Positions 45,398-57,725 of a stretch of 64,000 nucleotides of DNA are shown in pieces. Positions within the stretch are counted from its first letter, which is position 1. Every line of letters starts with the position of its first letter. Both the position numbers and the translations under genes were made by a program. The notes under the pieces were generated by a model. It made no database searches. It was not told the origin of the DNA and saw nothing but the letters and a program-made list of their open reading frames with translations. Source of the DNA: Ehretia macrophylla (lineage: Eukaryota > Streptophyta > Magnoliopsida > Boraginales > Ehretiaceae); NCBI GenBank assembly GCA_037974665.1, contig CM075769.1, forward strand, positions 21,540,139 through 21,604,138, in the 5' to 3' direction.

Positions 45398-47292
45398 TGT
45401 CACGCCCCGACCCAACCCCCAAGCTAAAGGTTAAGTCCGGACCCGACACACGGACATAGTCTCCCCTGTACTGGGACATTCTGAAAACCTGTAAACTCGC
45501 AAATAGGGTAACTACAAGGTAAACCAACTTTTCATGGCTATATATATAAAGATTCAAGGCCATCCGAGCCTTGAAGCAAACAACAGTTCCAAAACCACAC
45601 AAGCATGCAAGTAACTTTGTTTACAACATAGTCTAATAGACATGACATTCTAGGATAACATTAAAATGTACTTAAAGGATAAAACATTCTACATTAAGCC
45701 AATCACTCCCAAGCATGCAAAGTGAATAAAAGCAGTAACATAAGTTATTACAAGACATAGACTTCCAAATCTACACCGCAATCAACTATCCTTCAACTTA
45801 TACAACAAGCATATACATAGCCCTCAGGCTACAAAATAGGACATAAGATAAACAGATGAGCCTTCCACATAGCAGCAAGAATTTAAACCATCTCAAGTTA
45901 TCAAACACAGCAACTAAGGTAAAGGATCAATATGGACTTCCTCATCTTCAACTAACTCAACAAGCTGGAGATCACCCTCAGCGTCTCCTGAAACATATAT
46001 CGAGGTATGAGCAACCACTATTGCCCAGTAAGGGATATAGTCCCGGGGCGTGCAATGCAACAAGTAATATAGTTAAACAACAATAACAATTAGACAATTA
46101 AAGAAACAATGATAGCTTAAATAACCACACATTTAAAAGGGAAACTCTCCCAACCTTCTAACTAACCCTCAAGGAACCCTCTCAACCCTCTAACTCATTC
46201 AAACGCCCGCAAATACCCCGAAAGCCCCAAATCCCTCTTATGGCTTTAAACTACACATACCCTCTCCGGGCTTCAAACAAGGGTTATCAAAGCTTCTATA
46301 GCACCTAGGTAGCCTAAGAATACTAGAAGTGAAGCCCGAATCTACCCGGATTCACATTAACCCCGAAAGCCCTTTGTTAAAGTCGACTATTTTATGTTTT
46401 ATGCGATTTTAGGACAATGCAAGTGCACGGGGCTATTAGGCTACCTTCATTAGCACCTAAGGCATCTATTAGAAACATTGAATCAAGTTAAAATGCGCGA
46501 TTTCATAAAACCCTAGAATTTTCATCACTATTCACTCCTACGAATTAACTATCGATTTCTACCGTTTAAAACAAGAAACAATAGCATAAATGTGGTCTCT
46601 ACTACATGTACACAGCATATATAAGCATATTTGAGCCTTGCAATAGCATTTAACTTCATTTTCAACAAATGAAGAAAATAGCAACTATTTAGAAATGCAA
46701 AAATAAACCGTGAAATCCCTCACCAATACGTGTAGGAGCTCTCGGGAGGCTTGCAAATACCCTAAACTATGTGATCCTAGCTTGGATTGGCTTGAAGTGA
46801 AGAATTGAAGAAGCAAAAAATCTCCCAAGTGCAAAAGAGGGCTGTCGGGTTTGGCACTGTTTACCTGCTGAATTTTTTTGTTTTGTGTTCAAGTCAGCGT
46901 GTGTCATGTTATATTGAGTATATAGTTGGGTGGGGTCATGTTGATTGCTTAAGTGAACTCCTAAAATGCGCGTTATTGACTTAAAAATAAGCCTAAGGTG
47001 AAAAGTGTAAGCTAGCTAATTAAATTACTAAGTTATGTTACGTAACACTATTAATCAACTACAAAATCATCTTTTAAACGAGCTCTCCTATCGTCGCTAG
47101 CTCAATTGCTCATTTTTCCCACTACTCTAACAATTAATATGCTTTAATAAAAATGCTAATTCACTAATAGAATGCAGTTTAAAAAATAGAGTGAATAGTA
47201 GTCACAGAAGTCAGTTAGTAAAGCACAGAAGTAAATGCACAAACAAGGGATGCAACAGTAATTGAATGCATGGCTAAATCTCGGGCGTCACA
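45398..47292 (-). mobile_element. 3' LTR of E, with internal deletion
   Basis: At 1,895 bp it lacks about 599 bp relative to the other LTR, corresponding to 53081-53679; the junction is at 46140/46141 with short AAAG-type homology. The lost part includes the GC-rich core module and the CTACTTT hairpin. Donor (46723) and acceptor (45988) sites remain. Confidence 0.92.
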
Positions 47293-50200
47293 TCCTCTCC
47301 CCCTTAAACTAATTACGTCCACGCAATTCTTACATGAATCGGCGAACAAATCTGGATAGCGTTCCCGTATCTGATCCTCTCTCTCCCAGGTAGCATCCTC
47401 TACGCCGTAATGATCCCACAGAACTTTAATCATCGGAATGCTTTTAGTCCTCAGCTCCTGAACTTTCTGATCTATAATCCGAAGAGGTTTCTCTGTGTAG
47501 GTCAAAGTTTCACTGATCTCTAGCGGTTCTGGCTCAAGTATGTGAGAAGGATCTGGCTGATACTTCCGAAGCATAGAAACATGGAAGACATCGTGAATTC
47601 TGCCCAGACTGGGAGGCAAAGCTAAACGGTAAGCCAATTCACCAATAGTTTCAGTCATCTCAAATGGTCCCACATATGGAGGACTGAGCTTACCTCCTTT
47701 ACCATGCTGAATCAAACCCTTGCGAGGAGAGATTTTTAGAAATACTCGATCCCCCACAGCAAATTTCAAATCACGACGGCGTCTATCTGCATAACTCTTT
47801 TGCCGGCTCTATGCTGTAAGCATTCTTTTTCTGATAAGCTGCACATGATTAATCATTTTGTTCATTTCAGGTAAGAGAGTAGGGTCGACCGTCTTCATTT
47901 CACCAACATCATCCCAATAGAGAGGAGACCGGCATTTACGCCCATACAGTGCCTCATAAGGTGCCATACCAATAGTAGCTTGATAACTATTGTTGTAAGC
48001 GAACTCTGAGAGTGGCAAATACTTCTCCCAACTCTTAACGAAATCTAGAATACAAGCCCGTAACATATCCTCGAGGATTAAGATAGCTCTCTCGGATTGA
48101 CCATCAGTCTGAGGATGATAAGCTGTACTGAAACTCAAAGTCGTGCCCAAAGCTTTCTGAATCTTCTGCCAGAACTGAGAGATGAATCTGGGATCTCTAT
48201 CTGACACAATACTCTTTGGAATTCCATGAAGTCGGACAACATTCTCAATATACAACTCTACTAGCTTATCAAGAGAATCAGACTTCTTTTTAGCGATGAA
48301 GTGAGAAGTCTTGGTCAATCTATCCACAATAACCCAAACTGAGTCATTACCCTTCGGAGACCTCGGTAAATCTGATACGAAATCCATGGTAATATGATCC
48401 CATTTCCAAACAGGAATAGCCAAAGGCTGCAACAACCCTGCAGGCCTCTGATGTTCTACTTTAATTTTCTGACAAGTAAGACATCGAGCAACAAAATCAG
48501 AAATTTCTCTCTTCATATTATTCCACCAGAAGTTTTGCTTTAAATCTTTATACATGTTAGTGCTGCCTGGATAGATAGTATATCTAGAACTATGTGCCTC
48601 AACAAGAATATCCTTCTTCAAAGTTGGGTCACTTGGAATACAGATTCTGCCTTTGAATTTGAGAATACCATCGTCGTGTAGTTTGAAATCCGACTCTCCC
48701 CCTTTTGAACTCTCTAAGACTTTCAACAATTGAAGATTAGCCTATTGAGCTTCTCGAATCCGGGATAATAATAGAGATTGAATTTGCAAACTTGCGAATT
48801 GAATACCATAATCTGAAGTACTAGGCTTCCATAAGCATAATTCTTCCATGAATTCCTAATTCTTGATAATCAAGCTAGCAATAGTAGCCTTTCGGCTCAA
48901 AGCATCAGCAAAAATATTGGCCTTACCTGGTAGATAGTTAATAGTGCAGTTATAGTCCTCAAGTAATTCCAGCCAACGCCTCTGCCTCATGTTCAACTCT
49001 TTCTGTGAAAACAGATATTTCAAACTCTTATGATCTGTAAAAATTTCAAACTTGTTTCCCCAGAGATAATGACGCCATTTCTTTAATGCAAGAATGATAG
49101 CTGCAAGCTCAAGATCATGAGTCGGATAGTTGAGTTCATAAGGTTTCAGTTTCCTGCAAGCATAAGCAATAACCCTGCCATTCTGCATCAATACACAACC
49201 CAGACCTTCCTTCGAAGCATCACTATAGATCACCAGATTATCATAACCCTCAGGCAACACAAGAATAGGAGCTGTAGTCAATCTTTTCTTCAATTCCTGG
49301 AAGCTGGCCTCGCATTTATCACTCCAGTCAAATACTGTTTTCTTCTGAGTAAGTTGAGTTAAAGGCCCTGCAATCTTAGAGAAATCCTTGACGAACCTCC
49401 GATAATACCCAGCTAAACCAAGGAAGCTACGAATCTCCGTGACAGTTTCAGGTCGTTTCCAAGATAACACAACTTCAATCTTCGCTGGGTCAACAGAAAT
49501 ACCATCCTACAAGATAATATGGCCAAGAAAAGCAACTTGCTTAAGCCAGAATTCACATTTGCTAAACTTCGCAAATAACTGATGCTCCTGAAGAGTCTGC
49601 AACACAATTCTAAGATGTTGTTTATGTTCCGCCTCAGATCGAGAGTAAACAAGAATATCATCAATGAAGATAACCATAAATTGGTCCAGATAAGGACGGA
49701 ATACCCTCTGTATTAAGTCCATGAATGCGGCAGGAGCAATAGTAAGACTAAACGGCAAGACAACAAACTCATAATGGCCATATCAAGTTCTGAAAGCAGT
49801 TTTAGGAACATCATCTTTCTTAATCCTCAACTGATAATAGCCTTGCCTCAAATCGAATTTAGAGAATTCCCTAGCTTGCAACTGACCAAATAACTCTTCA
49901 ATTAATGGCAAAGGATATTTATTTTTGATGGTTACCTGATTAAGACCCCGATAATCAATGCATAAGCGAAGAGATCCGTCTTTCTTTTTAACAAATAGGA
50001 CTTGCGCACCGCAAGGTGAAGAACTCGGCTGAATGAATCCCTTCTCAAGTAAGCCCTGCAATTTAACTTTCAATTCCTGCAATTCGGGTGGAGCCATTCT
50101 ATACGGAGTCCTAGATATAGGTGAAGTCCCCGGCAATAAGTCAATCATGAACTCTATCTCCCTATTAGGCGGTAACCCAAGTAATTCCTCAGGAAAGACC

Positions 50201-50310
50201 CCCGGAAACTCCCTCACGATAGGTACATCATTCAATTTCAATTGATCCACAGGTTGATTAATCAAATATGCAAGATAAGCCTCACAACCCTTGCTCAATA
50301 ATTTAGATGC
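47215..50310 (-). pseudogene. pol: E pol: RT, RNase H, integrase, chromodomain-like tail (stops only)
   Basis: This continues the gag-protease frame without a stop-restart ([14 protein letters not shown] at the junction). It holds RT ([18 protein letters not shown]), RNase H ([21 protein letters not shown]), the integrase finger (CLTCQ) and core (TMDFV, IVSDRDPRF, SERAILILE), and a tail with MIKVLWDHYGVEDATWE resembling a chromodomain. Stops are at 49783, 49507, 48856, 48742 and 47809. The frame runs through SLRGRG in the polypurine tract and about 26 codons into the 3' LTR before stopping at 47215. Confidence 0.9.
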
Positions 50311-51984
50311 TCTAATAGAAGAAATAATAGGAGTTCCCGTAGATTTTGTACTACTAACTATTTTAAGTACAGGCTGGTCGGGCATTTCTAGATACACAAT
50401 CTTCTTTCTACAATCAAGCTGGGCATAATATTTACTTAACCAGTCCATCCCCAATATAATTTCAAAGTCACGAAAAGGTAGAATAATTAAATCAGTAGGA
50501 AAAACACGACTTTGAATATAAATATTACATGCCTTGCAGATAGATTGGGTAACAAACTTCGGCCCCATAGGAGGGTAAACCACAATATCATGCAACAATT
50601 TATCACGTTTCAACTTAGCATTTTGTGCACAAATAGGTGTAATAAATGAATGCGAAGCCCCGGAATCAATTAAAACCTTAACTGATTGATCATTAAGAAG
50701 AAAAATACATTCTACCACAGCGGTTGTATCCGGAAGCTCCTCAGCATCCAAAGCAAATACACGGGCCTGACCTCGTGGTGGTGGTGCTGCAGCTGGTGCC
50801 TTAGTCTGAGAGTTTTGAGCTGACGTCTGACCCCTAGAGTTCTTAAATTTCTAACAGTCCTTAACCCTGTGCTGATTACTGCCGCAACCTGTACACTTGT
50901 TCTGTTTCTTCTAACAAACATCCTCAGTGTGGCCCTGACGCTGACAGAAGCTGCACTGCTGGTGACGTCTTAGAGCAGTGCCTCCCGAAGGAGCTCTGCA
51001 AGTAGAGGTAGCTGAACTACCCTGCTGCGAACGTGAAACTGCTGGACGGAATTGACTCTGAGTCTGACTCTGAATTGGTCGTGACTGAGTCTGAGTAGGC
51101 CCTATATAACTCTGAGTCTGCCTCGGCTGTGAACTCTGCCCAACTGATATAGCCTGACCCTGGTATCCCTGACTCTGAGACTGAAACCGCTTACTCGATT
51201 GACTGGTCTCGGCTAACACATCGGCCTTGCGTTTCTCATATCTCGAGGCGGCTCAGACTACTGCAGCATAATTAGGGAAATCATTCGCAGACAAATTTAG
51301 CATAATATCCCTTCTCAATCCCAGGATAAATCTCTGGATCTTCATATCCTCTGGCTGTATCAAGGCTAGCGCATAACGGGAAAGCCTGGTAAAAGTAGCC
51401 TCATATTGATCCACTGTCATACTTCCCTATTTTAAGTTTATGAACTCTGTTTGACGCTTCTCGCGGGCAACCACCGATATGTACTTGTCTCAGAATTCTC
51501 GGACAAAGTCAGCCCACGAGTTATGAACCCTCTCGGCTTCCCATTTCTCACTGATAGTATGCCACCAATCTTCAGCGTCACCCTCTAGAAGGAATGTGGC
51601 ATAAGTGATCTTCCTATCATCATGGCACTCGAGTATTGCTGCCACTCTTTTAAACTTCCTCAGCCACATTTCAGCCTTCATATCATCCGGTTCTCCAAAG
51701 AAAGTATAAGCCCCATGATTAATAAACCGGTCATACATATTACCTTCGGTAGTGCCACTACCCCTGGCTATCGCAGCCTAATTACCTCCAACAACCCCTG
51801 TCTGACCATGCTGTGTCACAAACGGGGCGATGGTGTTCATAGTAGTGGCTATTGTGGCTAAGATCTGTGCCGTACTCGGTTCCTGAACTGGGGGTGCATT
51901 ACCTGCCAATCCGGCTTCTTGCCCATGAGCCTCTTCCGGTTCTCTATCGACATTCTGATTCTCAGTACGACGATGAGGCCCCAT
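50311..51984 (-). pseudogene. gag: E gag and aspartic protease (stops only)
   Basis: The frame begins MGPHRRTENQNVD. The capsid-like core has AYTFFGEPDDMKAE, LLEGDAEDWWHTI and YEATFTRLSRY, followed by an S/Q-rich linker, zinc knuckles (CSFCQRQGH and CTGCGSNQH) and protease DSGASHSF. In-frame stops are at 51778, 51490, 51427, 51253, 50911 and 50851. No frameshift occurs over the whole gag-pol. Two of the stops (51490, 51427) sit at the same codons as stops in K. Confidence 0.9.
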
Positions 51985-52336
51985 CTCGAATAGCTAGAAT
52001 GCAAAGTGTTATGACAGGTATATATATGTATATATGCAGTTTATAAGTAAACACATAAAGAAAAGTTCAAATAGATTCACATAAAGTCAAGTACATAGAA
52101 GTTCAAATAAATATTCTACATTCTTGAGTACACATAAGTCACTAGATCATACTTGACATTCTAGACTCTTGATATTCTATTTCCATGCTAGCATGTTCAT
52201 TCCTAATTCAAATTTCACTTAGACAAATTAAAAACCACAGATTCATACAATCACAAAGTCACATAACAAATCTCTACCCACAGACCGAGAAATTTAACCC
52301 AGCTTCATGCAATCTATAGCTCTGATACCACTTAAA
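51985..52336 (-). other. Untranslated leader of E, with PBS
   Basis: The PBS at 52319-52330 reads TGGTATCAGAGC on the minus strand, a perfect match. No gene is seen otherwise. Confidence 0.88.
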
Positions 52337-54833
52337 TGTCACGCCCCGACCCAACCCCCAAGCTAAAGGTTAAGTCCGGACCCGACACACGGACAGAGTC
52401 TCCCCTGTACCGTGGACATTCTGAAAACCTGTAAACTCGCAAATAAGGTAACTACAAGGTAAACCAACTTTTCATGGCTATATATATAAAGATTCAAGGC
52501 CATCCGAGCCTTGAAGCAAACAACAGTTCCAAAACCACACAAGCATGCAAGTAACTTTGTTTACAACATAGTCTAATAGACATGAAATTCTAGGATAACA
52601 TTAAAATGTACTTAAAGGATAAAACATTCTACATTAAGCCAATCACTCCCAAGCATGCAAAGTGAATAAAAGCAGTAACATAAGTTATTACAAGACATAG
52701 ACTTCCAAATCTACTCCGCAATCAACTATCCTTCAACTTATACAACAAGCATATACATAGCCCTCAGGCTACAAAATAGGACATAAGATAAACAGATGAG
52801 CCTTCCACATAGCAGCAAGAATTTAAACCACCTCAAGTTATCAGGCACAGTAACTAAGGTAAAGGATCAATATGGACTTCCTCCTCTTCAACTAACTCAA
52901 CAAGCTGGGGATCACCCTCAGCGTCTCCTGAAACATATATCGAGGTATGAGCAACCACTATTACCCAGTGAGGGATATAGTCCCGGGGTGTGCAATGCAA
53001 CAAGTAATATAGTTAAACAACAATAACAATTAGACAATTAAAGAAACAATGATAGCTTAAATAACCACACATTTAAAAGGATACATTTCACATAACCCCT
53101 ATACACCAATCTTCATTGGTCTTCATTCATGATCCACGAACCACGATCATGATCACGATAAGCTGGCATAATCCCCAAACACTCCAATGGGTGTACTCCG
53201 GATGTACCCCAATAATCCTATGACCCAACATCCCCTGGCAATCTCCGGACCAGGCGAATGAGGGACTAGGGCACGGAGTTTGAATATCCACCGGCAAGCC
53301 CTCTGCCGCCCAGCCGATATTCAACACATCCGCCCCTGACACTATGGTTGCGTAACTACTATACAATGCACTTTACAATGGCAAGTTAATATCAATAATA
53401 GAAGCAATAATACATAGGAGGATCAACAAAGTAGGTTGACCTCGATGCAGTTAGAATAGAAACAATTATATAAGCAAATAAGCAGTTTTACAAATGGACA
53501 TTTACAAGATGAGCATAGAATCATACCAAAAGCTCCAAATCAACTTGAAACCACATATAAACACTCAAGAAGTCATGCCATAGGCTTAGAAGCGTGAGTC
53601 AACCGAAATTGCACCTAAACCCCTTTGTTTTTCAAACTATTTCTCTTCCAAACCAAAGTTAATGATTTTATTTCAAAGAGAAACTCTCCCAACCTTCTAA
53701 CTAACCCTCAAGGAACCCTCTTAACCCTCTAACTCATTCAAACGCCCGCAAATACCCCGAAAGCCCCAAATTCCCTCTTATGGTTTTAAACTTCACATAC
53801 CCTATCCGGGCTTCAAACAAGGGTTATCAAAGCTTCTATAGCACCTAGGTAGCCTAAGAATACTAGAAGTGAAGCCTGAATCCACCCGGATTCGCATTAA
53901 CCCCGAAAGCCCTTTGTTAAAGTCAACTATTTTATGTTTTATGCGATTTTAGGACAATCCAAGTGCACGAGGCTATTAGACTACCTTCACTAGCACCTAA
54001 GGCATCTGTTAGAAGCATTGAATCAAGTTAAAACGCACGATTTCACAAAACCCTAGAATTTCCGTCACTATTCACTCCTACGAATTAACTATCGATTTCT
54101 ACCGTTTAAAACATGAAACAATAGCATAAATGTGGTCTCTACTACATTTACACAACATATATAAGCTTATTTGAGCCTTGCAATAGCATTTAACATCATT
54201 TTCAACAAATCAAGAAAATAGCAATTATTTAGAAATGCAAAAATAAGCCGTGAAATCCCTCACCAATATGCGTAGGAGCTCTCGGGAGGCATGCAAATAC
54301 CCTAAACTATGTGCTCCTAGCTTGGATTGGCTTGAAGTGAAGAATTGAAGAAGCAAAAAATCTCCCAAGTGCAAAAGAGGGATGTCGGGTTTGGCACTGT
54401 TCACCTGCTGAATTTTTTTGTTTTGTGTTCAAGTGAGCTTGTGTCATGTTATATTGAGTATATAGTTGGGTGGGGTCATGTTGATTGCTTAAGTGAACTC
54501 CTAAAATGCGCGTTATTGACTTAAAAATGAGCCTAAGGTGAAAAGTGTAGGCTAGCTAATTAAATTACTAAGTTATGTTACGTAACACTATTCATACAAC
54601 TACAAAATCATCTTTTAAACGAGCTCTCCTATCGCCTCTAGCTCAATTGCTCATTTTTTCCACTACTCTAACAATTAATATGATTTAATAAAAATGCTAA
54701 TTCACTAATAGAATGCAGTTTAAAAAACGGAGTGAATAGTAGTCACAGAAGTCAGTTAGTAAAGCACAGAAGTAAATGCGCAAACAAGGGATGCAACAGT
54801 AATTGAATGCATGGCTAAATCTCGGGCGTCACA
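52337..54833 (-). mobile_element. 5' LTR of E
   Basis: At 2,497 bp this is the fullest LTR of the K/C/E group. The core module is at about 53155-53370, the hairpin at 53421-53442, CTACCGTTTAAA near 54099, the donor GTGAGG at 54263 and the acceptor at 52928. Confidence 0.93.
52928..54263 (-). other. Predicted LTR leader intron of E
   Basis: Donor ATTG|GTGAGGG starts at 54263; acceptor CGATATATGTTTCAG|GAGA ends at 52928. Length 1,336 nt. In the 3' LTR the same interval (45988-46723) is only 736 nt because of the deletion. Confidence 0.4.
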
Positions 54834-54969
54834 AACATAATCACATAATCATATTAGCACATAATTCACTTTTCTTTCATTTCATACATACTTTTATGCT
54901 AAGACCCCTACCCACATTCCAAGAAATAACCCGGCTGATAGCTAAACGTGGGCTCTGAAACCACTTAAA

Positions 54970-56228
54970 TGTCATGCCCCAACTCGACCCCACTTATAAT
55001 CAGTTAGGACGCAACAGAATTTTGACAGTATAATGACAATAACACGGGTATCAAGGCTCTAATCCAACCCCTTTGTAACTCATACACCAACTCCAAAGAT
55101 CAACAACAACTCTCCAACCAATTCAACAACATACAACAAAACTAATTACATACATTAAACAACCATTCAACAACTCATCCATAAGTTATACGCCTCCATT
55201 CCAACATCAACCATAAGCCAAACAATACACATGCATAATATATATTAAGCTAGTTCAGCAACCTATTCAAGTTTCAAAAGTAAGGCAACTAAGCCGACAT
55301 AATACTTTCACTATCCTTAGATCATCTGTTACATTACAACTTCAAGGTAAACACAACCCAACTAGCTCATATATATAAAATATAGCAAAATGAGAACTAC
55401 AGCTCAAACATCATGGATAAGACTCTGGCACATAAGGCAACAGAAGACTCGTCCACATAAGGCACATTCTCAGCTTCTTGAGGCACGTACCCGCAATCTG
55501 GTTCAGTAACACTTGATTGCAGAAAATGAATAAGAATGAGCTTATATAAAACAAAGCCCTAGTGAGGAATTTGATAGGTCTTTAGAAAACATTTACTTTA
55601 CTCTTTGGGAAATCATTCTATGATCAATAATAACAAATTCTCTAACACCAACATTTCAGTTCAACCATATAAATAACCATTCAAATGTGAAATGATACAC
55701 TAGTTGGCGTAACTCCAAACGCCATCACGAACTCAACCATCTTCTTATAACTCCCATAATATATGACTGAGGTACCTCATCTAGCCCCTCCTTCCATGGC
55801 ATCTCCGCCCATGCGAACTGGCGGTAATCTATGATAGTCATGCCATTATCAACCAGATAGCCCAACGCTACCCGAGAGGTGGCACACACTACCAAGACTC
55901 ATGACAATAATCATAAATATCTCATATTCGGGAAAAACGACAAAGTAAGTTGTCCTCCAGGTTATCATCAACCATCAATCAGTTAATAACATCCCAATCA
56001 ACATAACATCAATTAAACAACTAAAACAACTAAGTTAGATGACAAAGTAGGCCAACCAACTCAACATGCATTTAACATACATTCAAACCTGAACCTAATC
56101 AACAACATTTCAAGAATCAACTACCAAACACTACCCAAACAACCAAAGGCAACATTTAAACATTTCAAAGAAAGACTACACAAATTTTTAAAGTTCATAA
56201 CTTACATTCTACTAATCCAATAACCCCA
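54970..56228 (-). mobile_element. 5' LTR of D, cut by element I
   Basis: This begins TGTCATGCCCCAACTCG and follows the 3' LTR of D closely up to the CCAATAACCCCA at 56228. The acceptor here has decayed (CAATCAAGTG). The hairpin GACAA/TTGTC is at about 55938-55955. The rest of the LTR would lie beyond I, F and G. Confidence 0.85.
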
Positions 56229-57162
56229 TGATGCGTTCAAACGGTGCGTTATAATTAGGTGCAAAATGACCAAGTTTTAATAACCCGCAAGTGCACGGAT
56301 CTTTGCAGTGTAGTGTGCTATGAGTGCGGAATCGTACCACAGGGAAGATCATTAGCAAGTTGGTGAAGTATTGTATGAAAGTGTTAAAGCGGTAAGTGAC
56401 AATTTATACAGGGTATTTGTTTTTAATCTATACTACAACTAAGTTAAGCTAACTAAATATGAATACGAGGGGTAGTTATCTAGGGGTCTGAATATGTAAA
56501 TGAGGCATTTAATCTAGGCTCGATATTCAGGATTATCTGATTTAATGCAAGAGTTAAGCTATAAGCATTTAACCTAGTCAATTAACTTAGCTTATTAAAA
56601 TCCCGATTACTAACTCTGATGTAGGTGTTGTGCCATCTACGAGCATTGGAGCCATAGTATGGAACTGTCCTTGCAACCTGGTATAAAAGGTCTGTTTCGA
56701 CTAAGCAATCAACTTCTCCTTACTCAGTCTAGAAACTAAGGTCTACTTAAAAGCATTACCTTAAGTTCATGGAATCTAAGGTTGTCAAGCTATTTTCGAT
56801 TCACTATTAAAGCATGGATACATGGCACGAAAGTAAAGCAATCATAGCATCTACTTAAAAGCATTACATTATGAAAGACAATATTTATTAATAAAACAAT
56901 CATATATCTACTGAAAAGCTTTGCATATGAAAGACAATACTAAATTAAAACAAGCCATGTATTGCATTTAAAGCGTATAATCTGAATCCGAGACCGTATA
57001 TTAAATGACTAACAATTACAATATTCTCCCCTAGATATCAATCTACTCAGACATAATTAAATACGAATTCTGTAAATAAAAGAGAGTCAAGAAAGGCTCT
57101 CACGTATTGACGAACGCGTATTTCTGATCCCAAAAATTTAAGCAAAGGTCCGACGCAAAGTA

Positions 57163-57362
57163 GCTATTCGGGCGGAACTAATTTCCCCCGAATAAGAACT
57201 ACTAGGGATGAGTTTCCCCCGAATAAGAGATTTCCTATTAAAAGTTATTCCGGCATAACTTCCCCCGAATAATAACTATTTGGGTCAGACTTCCCCCTAT
57301 TAATAGTTATTCGAGCAAAATTTCCTCGAATAAGAACTACCTAGGTGGGATTTCTCCCGTAT
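57163..57362. repeat. Tandem inverted-repeat units in LTR I (ATTCGGG...CCCGAAT)
   Basis: About four to five units of roughly 40-45 bp pair TATTCGGG-like and CCCCCGAATAA-like arms around short spacers, joined by GAACTA-like linkers. Confidence 0.65.
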
Positions 57363-57499
57363 CCTACTAATTAATTAACTACAACTATGATTAAAACTAA
57401 CTAGAATTAACTCAAAATTGATTAAAAATAACCAAAATCCAAAATTAATTAAATAATTTGGAGGGAGGGGGGTCTATTTGTAGACAAAAAATTAGAGGG

Positions 57500-57725
57500 G
57501 CGCTCGAGCGCCAGGAGGGCGCGCTCGAGCGCCCTTCTATGCGGTTCGTTATTTTCACGATACGTGGCGGCTTCTGGAAACTTTAGCAGTGCGCTCGAGC
57601 ACCACTGAGGTGCGCTCGAGCGTGCATCTGCACCAACGGTCATCTTCATGCCACGTGTCTTCTTCCAGAACATGGTGGAATATTCGTGTGCAGCGCTCGA
57701 GCCCCAGGAAGGCGCACTCGAGCAC
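57500..57725. repeat. Six copies of the palindrome GCGCTCGAGCGC in LTR I
   Basis: Copies lie at 57500, 57521, 57591, 57612, 57693 and 57712, in three pairs about 20 bp apart. The first two are perfect 12-bp palindromes, the others diverged. This is a sharp GC-rich island in AT-rich DNA. A 74-codon minus-strand reading frame over it appears incidental. Confidence 0.8.

Larger units (their letters stand above)
45398..54833 (-). mobile_element. Element E: complete Ty3/gypsy (Tekay/Del-type) element
   Basis: LTRs at 45398-47292 and 52337-54833, a perfect PBS, an uninterrupted gag-pol frame broken only by stop codons, and a polypurine tract. The perfect AACAT duplication is at 45393-45397 and 54834-54838. 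It lies in D's leader, and is closest to K and C in LTR ends and proteins. Confidence 0.95.
45249..54969 (-). other. Untranslated leader of D, interrupted by E; PBS at 54952-54963
   Basis: The pieces 45249-45397 and 54839-54969 flank E and one copy of its AACAT duplication. They contain TTATGTGA-like words. The PBS on the minus strand reads TGGTTTCAGAGC, one base off the tRNA-iMet complement. Confidence 0.8.
38097..56228 (-). mobile_element. Element D: Ty3/gypsy element of the B/H type, with E inserted
   Basis: On the minus strand D has a 3' LTR (38097-40519), polypurine tract, gag-pol (40507-45248), leader interrupted by E, a mutated PBS, and a 5' LTR that starts at 54970 and is cut at 56228 by element I. 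The left flank ATTAC (38092-38096) should be one target copy, with its mate beyond the window. D sits inside C's integrase. Confidence 0.9.

Noticed and set aside
57163..57362. CRISPR-like array of repeats and spacers
   Set aside because: Units are degenerate, spacers are not unique, each unit is self-complementary, and the DNA is plant LTR sequence.
57449..57673. 74-codon minus-strand protein in LTR I
   Set aside because: The frame is kept open by the GC-rich palindromes and shows no start context or similarity to anything I know.
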